Part shown: positions 18,661 to 27,248 of the stretch, piece by piece
Numbering within the stretch: the first letter of the stretch is position 1
Layout of the letters: each line of letters begins with the position of its first letter
Notes under the pieces: model-generated
Seen by the model: only the letters and a program-made list of their open reading frames with translations
Told to the model about the DNA's origin: nothing
Database searches by the model: none
Position numbers and translations under genes: made by a program
Assembly (NCBI GenBank): GCA_964556115.1
Contig: CAZKVC010000010.1
Location: 32,026 to 96,025, forward strand
DNA length: 64,000 nucleotides
Direction of reading: 5' to 3'
From: Parvularcula sp964556115
GTDB taxonomy: Bacteria > Pseudomonadota > Alphaproteobacteria > Caulobacterales > Parvularculaceae

Positions 18661-19385
18661 TATGCGAGCTTCTTTCTTGGCGACTTCTTCACGGTCTTCT
18701 TGGCGGCAGGCTTGCGGGCCGCTTTGGCACGCTCCTCGGGCGGGGGTGTCTTCGGCTTGAAGCCGCAAAGATCCTCAACCGGGCAGCGCCAGCATTCAGG
18801 CGTGCGCGCCTTGCAGACGTAGCGCCCATGCAGGATCAGCCAGTGATGGGCATGCTGAAGATAGGCTTCGGGCGTGCGTTTGACGAGCTTGTCGGAGACC
18901 TGGTCGGCCGTCCTGCCTGAGGCGAGGCCCGTCCTGTTCGAGACCCGGAAGATGTGGGTGTCGACCGCGATGGTCGGCTGGCCGAAGGCGACATTGAGAA
19001 CCACATCGGCGGTCTTGCGCCCGACACCCGGCAGCTCCTGCAGCGCCTCGCGGGTCTGGGGCACCTCGCCCCCATGCTCGTCGAGAAGCTTGCGGGAAAG
19101 GGCGACGACGTTCTTGGCCTTGTTCCGCCAGAGCCCGATCGTCTTGATATAATCGCCGAGGCGCTCTTCCCCCATGGCAAGGATCGCTGCGGGGGTATTC
19201 GCCACCGGGAAGAGGTTGCGCGTCGCCGCGTTGACGGAAATGTCTGTCGCCTGGGCGGAAAGGGCGACAGCCACCAGCAGCTCGAACGGCGACTGGTAGC
19301 TCAGTTCGGTTTCGGGTTCGGGCATGGCTTCCGCGAGGCGTCCGTAGAACGCCTCGATGGCAGCCCGCGTCATCGGTCTCGGCAT
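18660..19385 (-). CDS. nth: Endonuclease III (Nth)
   Basis: Bifunctional DNA glycosylase/AP lyase that removes oxidised pyrimidines. The 241 residues show the helix-hairpin-helix LPGVGRKTA with catalytic Lys124, Asp142 in AVDTHIFRVSNR, and the [4Fe-4S] ligands C191, C198, C201, C207 with the classic C-x6-C-x2-C-x5-C spacing. A lysine-rich tail of about 30 residues (KPAAKKTVKKSPRKKLA) extends past the E. coli length (211) and could aid DNA binding. It is followed by pyrF with a 1-nt overlap. Confidence 0.97.
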   Translation of the reverse strand: MPRPMTRAAIEAFYGRLAEAMPEPETELSYQSPFELLVAVALSAQATDISVNAATRNLFPVANTPAAILAMGEERLGDYIKTIGLWRNKAKNVVALSRKLLDEHGGEVPQTREALQELPGVGRKTADVVLNVAFGQPTIAVDTHIFRVSNRTGLASGRTADQVSDKLVKRTPEAYLQHAHHWLILHGRYVCKARTPECWRCPVEDLCGFKPKTPPPEERAKAARKPAAKKTVKKSPRKKLA

Positions 19386-19408
19386 GGGCCGGGGCCTAAC
19401 GGCCCTTT

Positions 19409-19741
19409 TCAGATCTTGTCCAGCGTCCCGGTATGCTTGGCGACGAGATAGTAGAAGGGGACCCGGTGCTTGTTGCCGCCGTCACCGGACATTTCCTCAC
19501 AGACCTTCTTGAGGACATCCATGATCTCGTCGTCCGAATGCTGGTCATCAAGGCCGAGGGTCTTCTTGCAGAACCCGTCGCGCACGGTCCTCAGCTCGGA
19601 AGGGTCCGAACAGGCCACCGTCGAGCTGTCGCGGTTGCGAAGCGCGATACCAAGCCTGTTGGCGAGCTTCTTCACCGTTTCTGGATCGGCGCCGTCGTCA
19701 TATTTGCGGACCTTGGCGAGATATTCTTCGTGGTCGCTCAT
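19409..19741 (-). CDS. DUF2853 family protein
   Basis: A 110-residue, highly charged cytosolic protein starting MSDHEEYLAKVRKYDDGAD. The sequence, with the internal SDPSELRTVRDGFCKKTLGL and the C-terminal RVPFYYLVAKHTGTLDKI, matches my memory of DUF2853, a small helical family of unknown function common in alphaproteobacteria. The start at 19741 is chosen because the long in-frame extension upstream is Arg-rich and shadow-like. It ends 23 nt before nth on the same strand and could be cotranscribed with nth-pyrF. Confidence 0.85.
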   Translation of the reverse strand: MSDHEEYLAKVRKYDDGADPETVKKLANRLGIALRNRDSSTVACSDPSELRTVRDGFCKKTLGLDDQHSDDEIMDVLKKVCEEMSGDGGNKHRVPFYYLVAKHTGTLDKI

Positions 19742-19883
19742 CTCTTGCTCTTCTCCCCTATTGGAACCAATTCGGACAAACTCTGGGCGGAGCCGCCCGG
19801 GCTGAGCAAGTCGTGAACGCAGTGGCCCGAGGCGCGACAAGGCTTCCCGTTGCAAACGCACTTTGCTCCGCGCTTGATGGGTC

Positions 19884-20432
19884 ATGGCCCGCACCCAAGT
19901 GATCGAGACCATGGCGCCGACGGTTACGGGGCGCGCCGCTGATACCAGGCCCGAACCGCTCGAGGCGGATGACGGGGCGCTTTTCCGCGCCCTCCTCTTC
20001 CCCAACCGCTCCCTTTCCGCGGACGGGTTCAAGCGGGTGCTCGCGGTGGTGATCGGGGTCAATCTTCTGAACGGGTTCATCTATCTGACCCTCGGCGCCT
20101 GGCCGGTGGCGTTCTTCTGCGGCATCGACATCCTGATCGTCTGGTGGGCTTTCGAGCTTTCCTACAGGCAGGGCCGCCGCCACGAGCGCATTCACCTGAC
20201 CGAAGACGCCCTCTGGGTCTCGCGGGTCCTGCCGTCGGGCCACGAGACCCGATGGAAGCTCAGCCCCTACTGGACGGACGTGAAGATCGACCGGCCCGTC
20301 GAACATGAAACCCAGTTGCGGCTGATCGAGAAGGGCCGGGTCCTGATCCTCGGCAGCTTCCTCTCGCCGGAGGAGCGCGGCGATCTGGCCGATGCCCTTC
20401 AGGCGGCGCTGCGCAAGGCCGCCCGGTCTTGA
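19884..20432 (+). CDS. DUF2244 domain membrane protein
   Basis: A 182-residue protein with two adjacent membrane helices (about 52-90) after a soluble N-terminus containing the FRALLFPNRSLS motif, followed by a cytosolic domain with ELSYRQGRRHERIHLTEDALWV. This is the pattern of DUF2244, which is common near respiratory genes in alphaproteobacteria; its function is not established. Its stop overlaps the TTG start of the next gene (TTGA). A second Met at residue 10 is an alternative start. Confidence 0.85.
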   Translation: MARTQVIETMAPTVTGRAADTRPEPLEADDGALFRALLFPNRSLSADGFKRVLAVVIGVNLLNGFIYLTLGAWPVAFFCGIDILIVWWAFELSYRQGRRHERIHLTEDALWVSRVLPSGHETRWKLSPYWTDVKIDRPVEHETQLRLIEKGRVLILGSFLSPEERGDLADALQAALRKAARS

Positions 20433-20740
20433 AGTATCCCGAGACCCCCGATGGCCGCTATTTCGTGGCCAGGGAGCGGCTCTGGAGAAAGACCGATCCC
20501 TGCCTCCCCGAGGACGAACGCCAGCTTTGGGTAAAGCGCCTCATGGAAGCCCGCCGGGCGGTGAAGGACGCATCCAGCGACGAGGTGCGGAAAGCCGCGC
20601 GGGCGAAGGTCCACGAAGCCAAGCTTGCCCTCGGCGAGCGCGGCCCTGTCTGGTGGGACGACGGCGCCCCTGACGAAACGAGGCTCCATCCCAAGAACTC
20701 GAGCTATGCCGGTTGGTGGGCCGGCGTCCGGCAGGATTGA
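20429..20740 (+). CDS. Small conserved protein of unknown function
   Basis: A 103-residue soluble, charged protein starting at a TTG that overlaps the DUF2244 stop. Landmarks are DGRYFVARERLWRKTDP, ERQLWVKRLMEARRAVK and the C-terminal GPVWWDDGAPDETR with KNSSYAGWW. I recall this family in alphaproteobacteria under the uninformative label biopolymer transporter Tol; nothing in the sequence supports a Tol role. It forms a pair with DUF2244 and lies 112 bp upstream of sdhB. Confidence 0.7.
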   Translation: MKYPETPDGRYFVARERLWRKTDPCLPEDERQLWVKRLMEARRAVKDASSDEVRKAARAKVHEAKLALGERGPVWWDDGAPDETRLHPKNSSYAGWWAGVRQD

Positions 20741-20852
20741 AAGCGTGGCCGCCGACAGAATAACGCGCGCCAATACGCCCTTTGCATCCTCGTCTTAACT
20801 CGCCTAGCTGCAGGGTAGCACGAAGCGAAGCATTCAGGAGCCCTGCCAACCC

Positions 20853-21677
20853 ATGGTCGAACTCACCCTCCCCCGGAATTCCAAGATCAGCGGTCAGGGC
20901 AAGCAGTACACCGCCAAGACCGAGGGGTCGGACGCGGTTCTGCGCAAGGTGAACATCTACCGCTACGATCCCGACAGCGGCGAGAATCCCCGGGTCGACA
21001 GCTATGAGATCGACGTCAGCGGCGTCTCGATGGTTCTCGACCTTCTCATCAAGATCAAGTCGGAGCTCGATCCCACCATCGCCTTCCGCCGGTCCTGCCG
21101 GGAAGGCGTGTGCGGATCCTGCGCCTTCAACATCAACGGCAAGAACGGTCTTGCCTGCACCACCGGTCTCGACGAGCTCGGCAAGGGCGACATCAACGTC
21201 TATCCCCTGCCCCACATGCCGGTGGTGAAGGACCTCGTCACCGACCTGACGAAGTTCTACGAGCAGCACGCTCAGATCCAGCCTTTCCTTCAGTCCGAAG
21301 ACATTCCGGAGAAGGAGCACCAGCAAAGCCCCGAAGAGCGCGAGGCGCTTGATGGGCTTTATGAGTGCATCCTTTGCGCATCCTGCTCGACCGCCTGCCC
21401 TTCTTACTGGTGGAACGGCAACAAGGAAGGCATGGAAGGCGAGGAGCAGAACGAATATCTCGGCCCGGCCGCCCTTCTCCAGGCGCATCGCTGGATCAAG
21501 GACAGCCGCGACGACAAGACCGACGAGCGGCTGGCGCAGCTCGACGACACCTTCAAGCTCTATCGCTGCCACACCATCATGAACTGCGTGCAGGTCTGCC
21601 CGAAGGGCCTGAACCCCGCCGCCGCGATCGCCGAGATCAAGCGGATGCTGGTGGAGCGGTCAGGCAGCAAGAACTGA
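20853..21677 (+). CDS. sdhB: Succinate dehydrogenase iron-sulfur subunit
   Basis: Electron-transfer subunit of complex II between the FAD subunit and ubiquinone. The 274 residues hold all three clusters: [2Fe-2S] ligands in SCREGVCGSC with the distal Cys in LACTTG; [4Fe-4S] in CILCASCSTACPSYW; and the [3Fe-4S] ligands in CHTIMNCVQVCPKGLNP. A short N-terminal extension (about 15 residues) precedes the ferredoxin fold. The gene stands alone: sdhC, sdhD and sdhA, which normally precede it, are not in the window. A strong terminator follows at 21702-21725. Confidence 0.97.
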   Translation: MVELTLPRNSKISGQGKQYTAKTEGSDAVLRKVNIYRYDPDSGENPRVDSYEIDVSGVSMVLDLLIKIKSELDPTIAFRRSCREGVCGSCAFNINGKNGLACTTGLDELGKGDINVYPLPHMPVVKDLVTDLTKFYEQHAQIQPFLQSEDIPEKEHQQSPEEREALDGLYECILCASCSTACPSYWWNGNKEGMEGEEQNEYLGPAALLQAHRWIKDSRDDKTDERLAQLDDTFKLYRCHTIMNCVQVCPKGLNPAAAIAEIKRMLVERSGSKN

Positions 21678-21701
21678 CCGTCCTTTCCCTGCCGGTACGA
21701 A

Positions 21702-21725
21702 AAAGGGGCCCCGCGGGGCCCCTTT
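21702..21725. terminator. Bidirectional terminator between sdhB and the EipA-like gene
   Basis: A perfect 11-bp inverted repeat AAAGGGGCCCC (21702-21712) / GGGGCCCCTTT (21715-21725) with a 2-nt centre. Flanking A runs upstream and T residues downstream make it suitable for both the plus-strand sdhB and the converging minus-strand gene. Confidence 0.85.
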
Positions 21726-21750
21726 GCTTATTGGCGATGCAAGAGCCGTC

Positions 21751-22365
21751 TTAGAACGGATTGACGTTGCGGGTCGGCGTGAACTTCAAATATTCCACCG
21801 AAACGCCAGCGCGTGCGCCGATGCCCGAGCGGATCGGAACGATGGTGGTGCCGTTCTGGGTCATGGCCTCGCCGCCGACACCGCCGACGAAGTAGATGTT
21901 GCCGCCGCCGCCGGGGAAGCGCTTGTAGATATTCTCGGTGGCGCCAAGCCCGTAGACGGGAATGAAGACCTTCGAGGCGTCCGCACCCAGGTCGAAGCCA
22001 AGGCTCGGGCCCTGCCAGTAGATTTCGACAGGCTCCTGGTTCGGACGGTAAAGATAGCCCTTGCCGTAAGTGACGCCAACGCCGACGGCGCCGCCAGCTT
22101 CCTCACCGGCGATGAACGCCTGGGGACGGCCATTGCGGTCGAAGACATTGTCGATGACTTCCGCCATCTCGGCCGAGAGCTGGCCGAAGGCGTTGCCGGC
22201 TTCCTGCGCGATCGTATCCTGACGATAGGTGGGATATTCGAAATCCTGTTCGACTTCGTCGTTGGACACCTGCGTTGAGGCGGACGTGGACTGGTTGCCC
22301 ACGGTGCTGCAGGCCGTCAGTGCGGCGGCCGAGATGCCAAGGGCAGCGAGTTTGAACAGTTTCAT
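21751..22365 (-). CDS. EipA-like DUF1134 lipoprotein
   Basis: A 204-residue exported protein with a lipobox (AALTAC, Cys19) after a hydrophobic signal. The mature part has the DUF1134 pattern: a Gly-rich VGVGVTYGKGYLY, GPSLGFDLGADASKVFIPVY, a KRFPGGGGNIYFVGGVG block and the ending YLKFTPTRNVNPF. In Brucella the DUF1134 protein EipA is a periplasmic beta-barrel needed for envelope integrity; the same role is inferred here. The predicted lipid anchor would differ from a freely periplasmic protein. The gene is monocistronic and shares a terminator with sdhB. Confidence 0.82.
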   Translation of the reverse strand: MKLFKLAALGISAAALTACSTVGNQSTSASTQVSNDEVEQDFEYPTYRQDTIAQEAGNAFGQLSAEMAEVIDNVFDRNGRPQAFIAGEEAGGAVGVGVTYGKGYLYRPNQEPVEIYWQGPSLGFDLGADASKVFIPVYGLGATENIYKRFPGGGGNIYFVGGVGGEAMTQNGTTIVPIRSGIGARAGVSVEYLKFTPTRNVNPF

Positions 22366-22436
22366 AAGACTAGGTTCCGTTTCCCGGGCGGCTTTGCCCG
22401 CAAGTGTGGAACGAACGTCTCGAAACGGGTTTGGTT

Positions 22437-23441
22437 TCAGCGCCCGTGCAGTTCGGCGGGGCTGTCACCTTTGCGCAACGCTTCGATCATGAGGGCGGGA
22501 TCGACATTACCTCCTGACAGGACAATGGCCGTGCGGCGGCCTTTGGTGGCGATCTTTCCTGTCAGAACCGCCGCCAGGGCGACCGCGCCGCCGGGCTCCA
22601 GAACGACCTTCAGCTCCCGCGCCGCATAGGCCATGGCGTCCATCGCCTCGTCATCGCTGACGCTGACCCCTCGTGCACCGAGACGTTGAAGAACCCCGAA
22701 AGGCAGGATGCCCGGGCTTTCCACCATGAGCGCATCGCAGATCGAGCCGCCGCGGCGTTCGTTTCGCTGCCTCTGGCCTGTCTCCAAAGAGCGCGCGAGA
22801 TCATCGAAACCGTCCGGCTCCGCCGTGATGATAGCGATGTCCGGGACATGCTGGCGCATGGCGAGACCGATGCCGGCCGCGAGGCCCCCGCCCGAGGCGC
22901 AGATCACGACCTGATCGGGAGGAGCCGGAATGTCTTCGGCGATCTCGATGCCAGCCGTGCCCTGCCCCGCAACGGTGAGAAGGTGGTCGAAGGGCGGCAC
23001 CAGTTTGGCGCTGCGCTCCTTCGCGATGGCCGCGCCGATCTCTTCGCGGCTATCCCGCTCGCGGTCGTAAGAGACGATCTCGGCGCCGTCCCTTGCCGTT
23101 CGCTCCCGTTTCGCCCTCGGAGCATCGGCCGGCATGACGATCACGGCGGGCACGCCAGCGATCTTAGCTGCCCGCGCGACGCCCTGGGCGTGGTTGCCCG
23201 AGGAATAGGCGACTACCCCGCGCGGCTTCTCCTCATCGGTCAGCGAAAGGATATGGTTGAGCGCGCCGCGCAGCTTGAAGGACCCCGTACCCTGAAGGCA
23301 TTCGGCCTTGCAGAAGACCTCGCCCCCTGCCGCCTCGTCGAGAGCATCAGCGCGCAAGAGCGGCGTGCGGACGATGTGGGAGGCGATCCTGCCGCGCGCC
23401 TCTTCGATGTCCCAGTAGGAAAGAGCGGCATTGTCAGTCAT
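22437..23441 (-). CDS. PLP-dependent threonine/serine dehydratase family protein
   Basis: A 334-residue fold-type II PLP enzyme. The Schiff-base lysine is Lys56 in GTGSFKLRGA, the phosphate loop is SGGGLAAGI, and the C-terminal SGGNVDPALM is typical. No ACT regulatory domain is present, so it resembles catabolic threonine dehydratase, serine racemase or threo-3-hydroxyaspartate ammonia-lyase rather than IlvA. Exact substrate unresolved. It is divergent from zapE with only 27 bp between the starts, so the promoters must overlap the opposite coding regions. Confidence 0.88.
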   Translation of the reverse strand: MTDNAALSYWDIEEARGRIASHIVRTPLLRADALDEAAGGEVFCKAECLQGTGSFKLRGALNHILSLTDEEKPRGVVAYSSGNHAQGVARAAKIAGVPAVIVMPADAPRAKRERTARDGAEIVSYDRERDSREEIGAAIAKERSAKLVPPFDHLLTVAGQGTAGIEIAEDIPAPPDQVVICASGGGLAAGIGLAMRQHVPDIAIITAEPDGFDDLARSLETGQRQRNERRGGSICDALMVESPGILPFGVLQRLGARGVSVSDDEAMDAMAYAARELKVVLEPGGAVALAAVLTGKIATKGRRTAIVLSGGNVDPALMIEALRKGDSPAELHGR

Positions 23442-23468
23442 CGGTCAGGTCCTTATCCGGGGCGCATC

Positions 23469-24602
23469 ATGGCGCGCACTCTTGAGACATATGACCGTCT
23501 GGTCGCCGAAGGAAAACTTAGGCCAGACCCTGCCCAGAAGCGGGCGGCCGAAACGCTGGGCGCCTTCGAGGACGCCCTGCGGTCCGAGAAGAAGCGGACC
23601 CTTCCATGGCAGAAGCCGCGCGAGGCAGGCGGCATCTACCTTTATGGCGGCGTCGGAGCGGGCAAGACCCTGCTGATGGACCTTTTCGCCCGGTCCGCCC
23701 CGGACCTTCCGACCAGGCGGCTTCACTACCATGTCTTCATGGAGGAGATGCACGGCTTCATCGCCGACTGGCGGGACTTGGGAGAGCAGGAACGGCGCAA
23801 GCATCGCCACCGCGCCCGTAGAGCAGGCCTCGACGACCCGATCCCCCATGCCGCCAAAGCAGCGTTCACACGCGGTGCGCTTCTCTGTCTCGACGAGATG
23901 CAGGTGACCGATATTGCCGATGCGATGCTTCTGGGGCGCCTGTTCGAGCAGTTCTTCGAGCGGGGCGGGCAACTCGTCGTCACTTCGAACAGGCGCCCGA
24001 ACGATCTTTACAAGGACGGGATCAACCGCGAACTGTTCCTGCCGTTCATCAGTCTTCTGAGCGAAACTCTGGACGTCCATGAACTCGGCGCGGCGGAGGA
24101 TTACCGGCTTGCCGGGCTGCGCAAGCATGGCCTCTATTTCTCGCCTCTTGGCGAAGATGCCGACCAGGCCATGGACCGCGCCTTTCAGGAGCAGGCCAAG
24201 GGCGAGAATGTGGCGCGCGAGGAGATCCTGCTGTCGGGGCGGCGTCTCGTCATCCCCGAAGCGGCAGCCTCGGTCGCAAGGGGCAGCTTCGCGCATTTCT
24301 GCGAGAACCCCCTTGGAGCCTCGGACTATCTTTCCGTCGCCCGGCGCTACCCGACGGTCTTTCTCGACCGGGTTCCCCTGATGTCACCCGAGAACGCTGA
24401 TGCGGCCGCACGCTTCAGGACCTTCATCGACGCGCTCTACGACCACCGGGTGAAGCTCGTCTGTTCGGCCGCCGCGGAGCCGGACCAGCTCTACACATCG
24501 GGCAAGCTCGCCTTTGAATTCGAGCGCACGGCCAGCCGGCTCTTCGAGATGCGCAGCGAAGCTTATCTCAAATTGCCGCACCGCGCAGACGAAGACGACT
24601 AG
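23469..24602 (+). CDS. zapE: Cell division protein ZapE (AFG1-like ATPase)
   Basis: AAA-type ATPase associated in E. coli with Z-ring constriction and homologous to mitochondrial AFG1. The 377 residues show Walker A GGVGAGKT (60-67), the family block FHEFM-like RLHYHVFMEEMHGF, Walker B LLCLDEMQVTD and the sensor VVTSNRRPNDLYKDG. The ATG at 23469 is chosen because conserved sequence starts there, although the frame is open far upstream. The TAG stop (24600-24602) lies inside the left terminal repeat of the palindromic element that follows. Confidence 0.93.
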   Translation: MARTLETYDRLVAEGKLRPDPAQKRAAETLGAFEDALRSEKKRTLPWQKPREAGGIYLYGGVGAGKTLLMDLFARSAPDLPTRRLHYHVFMEEMHGFIADWRDLGEQERRKHRHRARRAGLDDPIPHAAKAAFTRGALLCLDEMQVTDIADAMLLGRLFEQFFERGGQLVVTSNRRPNDLYKDGINRELFLPFISLLSETLDVHELGAAEDYRLAGLRKHGLYFSPLGEDADQAMDRAFQEQAKGENVAREEILLSGRRLVIPEAAASVARGSFAHFCENPLGASDYLSVARRYPTVFLDRVPLMSPENADAAARFRTFIDALYDHRVKLVCSAAAEPDQLYTSGKLAFEFERTASRLFEMRSEAYLKLPHRADEDD

Positions 24603-24871
24603 GGCCCGGACCTGTAAACTCTCGTGTCTTTGGTCGAGGCGTCCTGACGTTCCTCAAAAGAGCTGGACCGCAGGGGTCGCCCCGCTACCTCAAGGTCCAG
24701 CGACGCAGCAGGGGCGCCAGGACGCCCGATCCGAAGGACGTCCGACCCACGCTGCCCGGACGTCGTCGCGCAAGCACTGAAGGAGCCGGGCTATTCCAGC
24801 CCTTCCGCTCCTGGCCGGACAGCGGGGGACCGGACGCCAAAGACGAAAGAATTTACAGGTCCGGACCCTGG
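24599..24871. repeat. Palindromic element with 32-bp terminal inverted repeats and nested hairpins (MITE-like or structured RNA)
   Basis: Occupies most of the 349-bp zapE-symporter gap. Outer arms: 24602-24633 against 24837-24868, both carrying CCGGACCTGTAAA and ending in CTTTGG, 27 of 32 positions paired; the match extends weakly outward to 24599/24871. Nested inside: GGCGTCCTG (24638-24646) / CAGGACGCC (24718-24726) enclosing GCTGGACC (24662-24669) / GGTCCAGC (24694-24701); then GACGTCCG (24737-24744) / CGGACGTC (24757-24764); then AGGAGC (24781-24786) / GCTCCT (24807-24812). No protein is encoded and I see no clear target-site duplication. The remaining 24872-24951 probably holds the symporter promoter. 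Confidence 0.75.
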
Positions 24872-24951
24872 GGCTTCTCAACTGGACAAGAGCCGGGGTC
24901 GCCACTAGCGTCCGGCGCTTTGAAACAAACCAGTTCGGATCCTCCCGCACC

Positions 24952-26457
24952 ATGACCTTTGAAGCCTTCGTCAACGCCCTTCAGGCCGTGAACGCCTTCG
25001 TCTGGAGCATTTTCTTTCTCATTCCGCTCCTGCTCCTCACGGGCATCTATCTGACGATCGGCATGCGCTTCATGTCGGTGCGCAAGATCCCCTTCGCGGT
25101 CAGCGAGATGTTTCGGAAGCGTCCGAACCAGGGCGAAGGCGAGGTCTCGCCTTTCGGCGCGCTGATGACCGCCCTCTCCTCCACCATCGGGACAGGCAAC
25201 ATCGCCGGCGTCGCGGCGGCCATCGCGATCGGCGGGCCGGGTGCGGTCTTCTGGATGTGGGTCACCGCCATCGTCGGCACGGCCACCAAGTTCTCCGAAG
25301 GCGTGCTGGCGCTGAAATACCGTGAAACTGACGCCACCGGCGCCCATGTCGGCGGGCCGATGTACTACATCAAGAACGGCATGGGGCCCAAATGGATGTG
25401 GCTGGCGGTACTCTTCGCCGTCTTCGGCATGTTCGGCGCCTGGGGCACCGGCGCACTGGTTCAGTCCAATTCCATCGCTGACGGCCTGCGTTCGGCCTAC
25501 GGCATCAATCCCCTTATCACCGGGGCGGTCGTCGCGGTGTCCGCCGCCCTTGTCATTCTCGGCGGTGTGAAGCGGATCGCGGGCGTCGCTTCCAAGCTCG
25601 TCCCCTTCATGGCGGCAGCCTATCTTCTCGCAGGCTTCATCGTCATCGGTGCGAATATCGAGCAGGTTCCGAACGCTTTCGTGCGGATCTTCCGGGGCGC
25701 TTTCGGGCTCGATTCGGCAGCCACCGGGATCTCGATCGGTCTTCTCTTCCTTGCCATGCAGAAAGGCGTCGCGCGCGGTATCTTCTCGAACGAAGCCGGC
25801 CAGGGCTCCGCGCCGATCGCGCACGCGGCCGCCAAGAACGCCGATCCGGTGAACCAGGGCCTCGTTGCCATGCTCGGAACGGTAATCGACACCCTGATCG
25901 TCTGCACCATCACGGCGCTTGTGATCCTGACCTCGGGCGTCGTCGGAGATAACTGCATCCCGGCCATGGCCACCCTGGAAACCTTCGCGGGAGGACTTCA
26001 GCCCGCCGGTTGCGATACGGGCGTTCCGCTGACCGCTTCGGCCTTCGATGCGACCCTTACGGGTGTCGGCGAGCACATCGTTTCGATCAGCCTGGTCGTT
26101 TTCGCCTTCACCACGATCCTCGGCTGGTCGTACTATGGCGAGCGCTGTTGCGCCTTTCTCTTCTCCGAGAAGGCCATCCTTCCGTTCCGCATTTCGTGGG
26201 TGGTGGTGGTGTTCATCGGTTCGGCCCTGATCAGCTTCCAGGACCGGATCGCCGGGATCGTGAACCTCGTCTGGGTCTCAGCCGACACGCTGACCGGCCT
26301 GATGGCGGCGCCGAACCTCGTGGCCCTGGTGGTCCTCAGTCCGGTCGTCTTCAAGATGACCCGTGACTATTTCGCCGCCCGCAAGGAAGGCACTGTGCAG
26401 GACGCGATAGACGCGAGCCACGACGCCGCCGAGGAAGCAACTCCGCTGGGCGAGTGA
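24952..26457 (+). CDS. Sodium:alanine/glycine symporter (AGCS family)
   Basis: A 501-residue inner-membrane transporter with about 11 helices. The AGCS signature is clear near residue 65: PFGALMTALSSTIGTGNIAG; also conserved are GGPGAVFWMW, GGPMYYIKNGMGPKW, the SNEAGQGSAPIAHAAA block and GWSYYGERC. It imports alanine or glycine (possibly D-alanine) with Na+. The substrate is not resolvable by eye. Upstream lies the palindromic element; no glycine riboswitch is recognisable. It ends directly against the convergent DUF4112 gene with no gap. Confidence 0.94.
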   Translation: MTFEAFVNALQAVNAFVWSIFFLIPLLLLTGIYLTIGMRFMSVRKIPFAVSEMFRKRPNQGEGEVSPFGALMTALSSTIGTGNIAGVAAAIAIGGPGAVFWMWVTAIVGTATKFSEGVLALKYRETDATGAHVGGPMYYIKNGMGPKWMWLAVLFAVFGMFGAWGTGALVQSNSIADGLRSAYGINPLITGAVVAVSAALVILGGVKRIAGVASKLVPFMAAAYLLAGFIVIGANIEQVPNAFVRIFRGAFGLDSAATGISIGLLFLAMQKGVARGIFSNEAGQGSAPIAHAAAKNADPVNQGLVAMLGTVIDTLIVCTITALVILTSGVVGDNCIPAMATLETFAGGLQPAGCDTGVPLTASAFDATLTGVGEHIVSISLVVFAFTTILGWSYYGERCCAFLFSEKAILPFRISWVVVVFIGSALISFQDRIAGIVNLVWVSADTLTGLMAAPNLVALVVLSPVVFKMTRDYFAARKEGTVQDAIDASHDAAEEATPLGE

Positions 26458-26916
26458 TCAGCGGTCGATGGTCAGGGGCTCGCCGGCCTGGCGAGCCTCG
26501 TGGCGCCGCATCAGCTCCCGCTTGAGGAGCTTGGCATTCTTGCGGTTCGCCTTGAAGAAGAGGTCGAAGACGTCACCGATCACCGGCACGGAGCCGATGG
26601 TGGCGTCGATACCGGCATAGGCCGCCATCTTTGCAAGGGTGCTTTTCCTGGCTCCCGCCCGCGCGGCCTCGATGATCAGATAGCCTGACATACCGAGGGC
26701 GGCCGCGTCGCCGACCACCGGCACGAGGCCGAGAATGCTGTCGAGACCGAAGCGGATGCCAAGGAAACTGAAGCGCGAATCCATGAGGTCCGCGATCCTG
26801 TCGACCCGTTCCACCTCCGGCGGCAGCGGGGCGTTGGCCCCCACCGAACGCGCCGGCCGCCGGAGAGTGAAACGTTGCTTGGACACGGGTTCGAAACTGT
26901 GACTGCCGTCGGGCAT
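26458..26916 (-). CDS. DUF4112 membrane protein
   Basis: A 152-residue protein with the repeated motif DSILGLVPVVGDAA and DATIGSVPVIGDVFD, the hallmark of DUF4112, plus two hydrophobic segments around them and a basic C-terminus. The family is membrane-associated with unknown function. It lies 5 nt after the YqaE/Pmp3 gene and is probably cotranscribed with it, suggesting a shared envelope role. Confidence 0.85.
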   Translation of the reverse strand: MPDGSHSFEPVSKQRFTLRRPARSVGANAPLPPEVERVDRIADLMDSRFSFLGIRFGLDSILGLVPVVGDAAALGMSGYLIIEAARAGARKSTLAKMAAYAGIDATIGSVPVIGDVFDLFFKANRKNAKLLKRELMRRHEARQAGEPLTIDR

Positions 26917-26921
26917 GGGTC

Positions 26922-27086
26922 TTAGCGGGTCAGGATGACGTAGACGGCGTGGATGATCGCCACGGGCCAGCCGACAACGGTGATAAGAAGGATCAGGTTG
27001 ATCCAGAAATGAAGGCCGAGACCGACCTGCAGGAACACACCGAGGGGCGGCAGAATGATGGCAGCGATGATGCGGAGGATGTCCAT
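26922..27086 (-). CDS. YqaE/Pmp3 family small membrane protein
   Basis: A 54-residue protein with two membrane helices: MDILRIIAAIILPPLGVFLQ and VGLGLHFWINLILLITVVGW. The LPPLGV and FWINL-LTL-type blocks match the UPF0057/Pmp3 proteolipid family, linked in yeast and plants to salt tolerance and membrane potential. An AGGGAG ribosome-binding site precedes the ATG at 27086. It is the first gene of the pair with DUF4112 and divergent from the beta-lactamase-like gene. Confidence 0.92.
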   Translation of the reverse strand: MDILRIIAAIILPPLGVFLQVGLGLHFWINLILLITVVGWPVAIIHAVYVILTR

Positions 27087-27248
27087 GGGGAACTCCCTTT
27101 GCGTTTGAATGTCACCAGTGGAAACGGAGAAACGCCCGCCGTCGTTCCTTAAGCATTCTCGCATTTGCGTGGGCGCGGCTGCACAGGAAACCTTGCGTGA
27201 CGGGTTCGCAGCCATACCTGCACCCCGTCCCAGCAGCGAAGGTTCCCG

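Noticed and set aside
24872..24951. Glycine riboswitch before the AGCS symporter
   Set aside because: The conserved glycine-aptamer core is not visible; upstream DNA is the palindromic element and a short GC-rich spacer.
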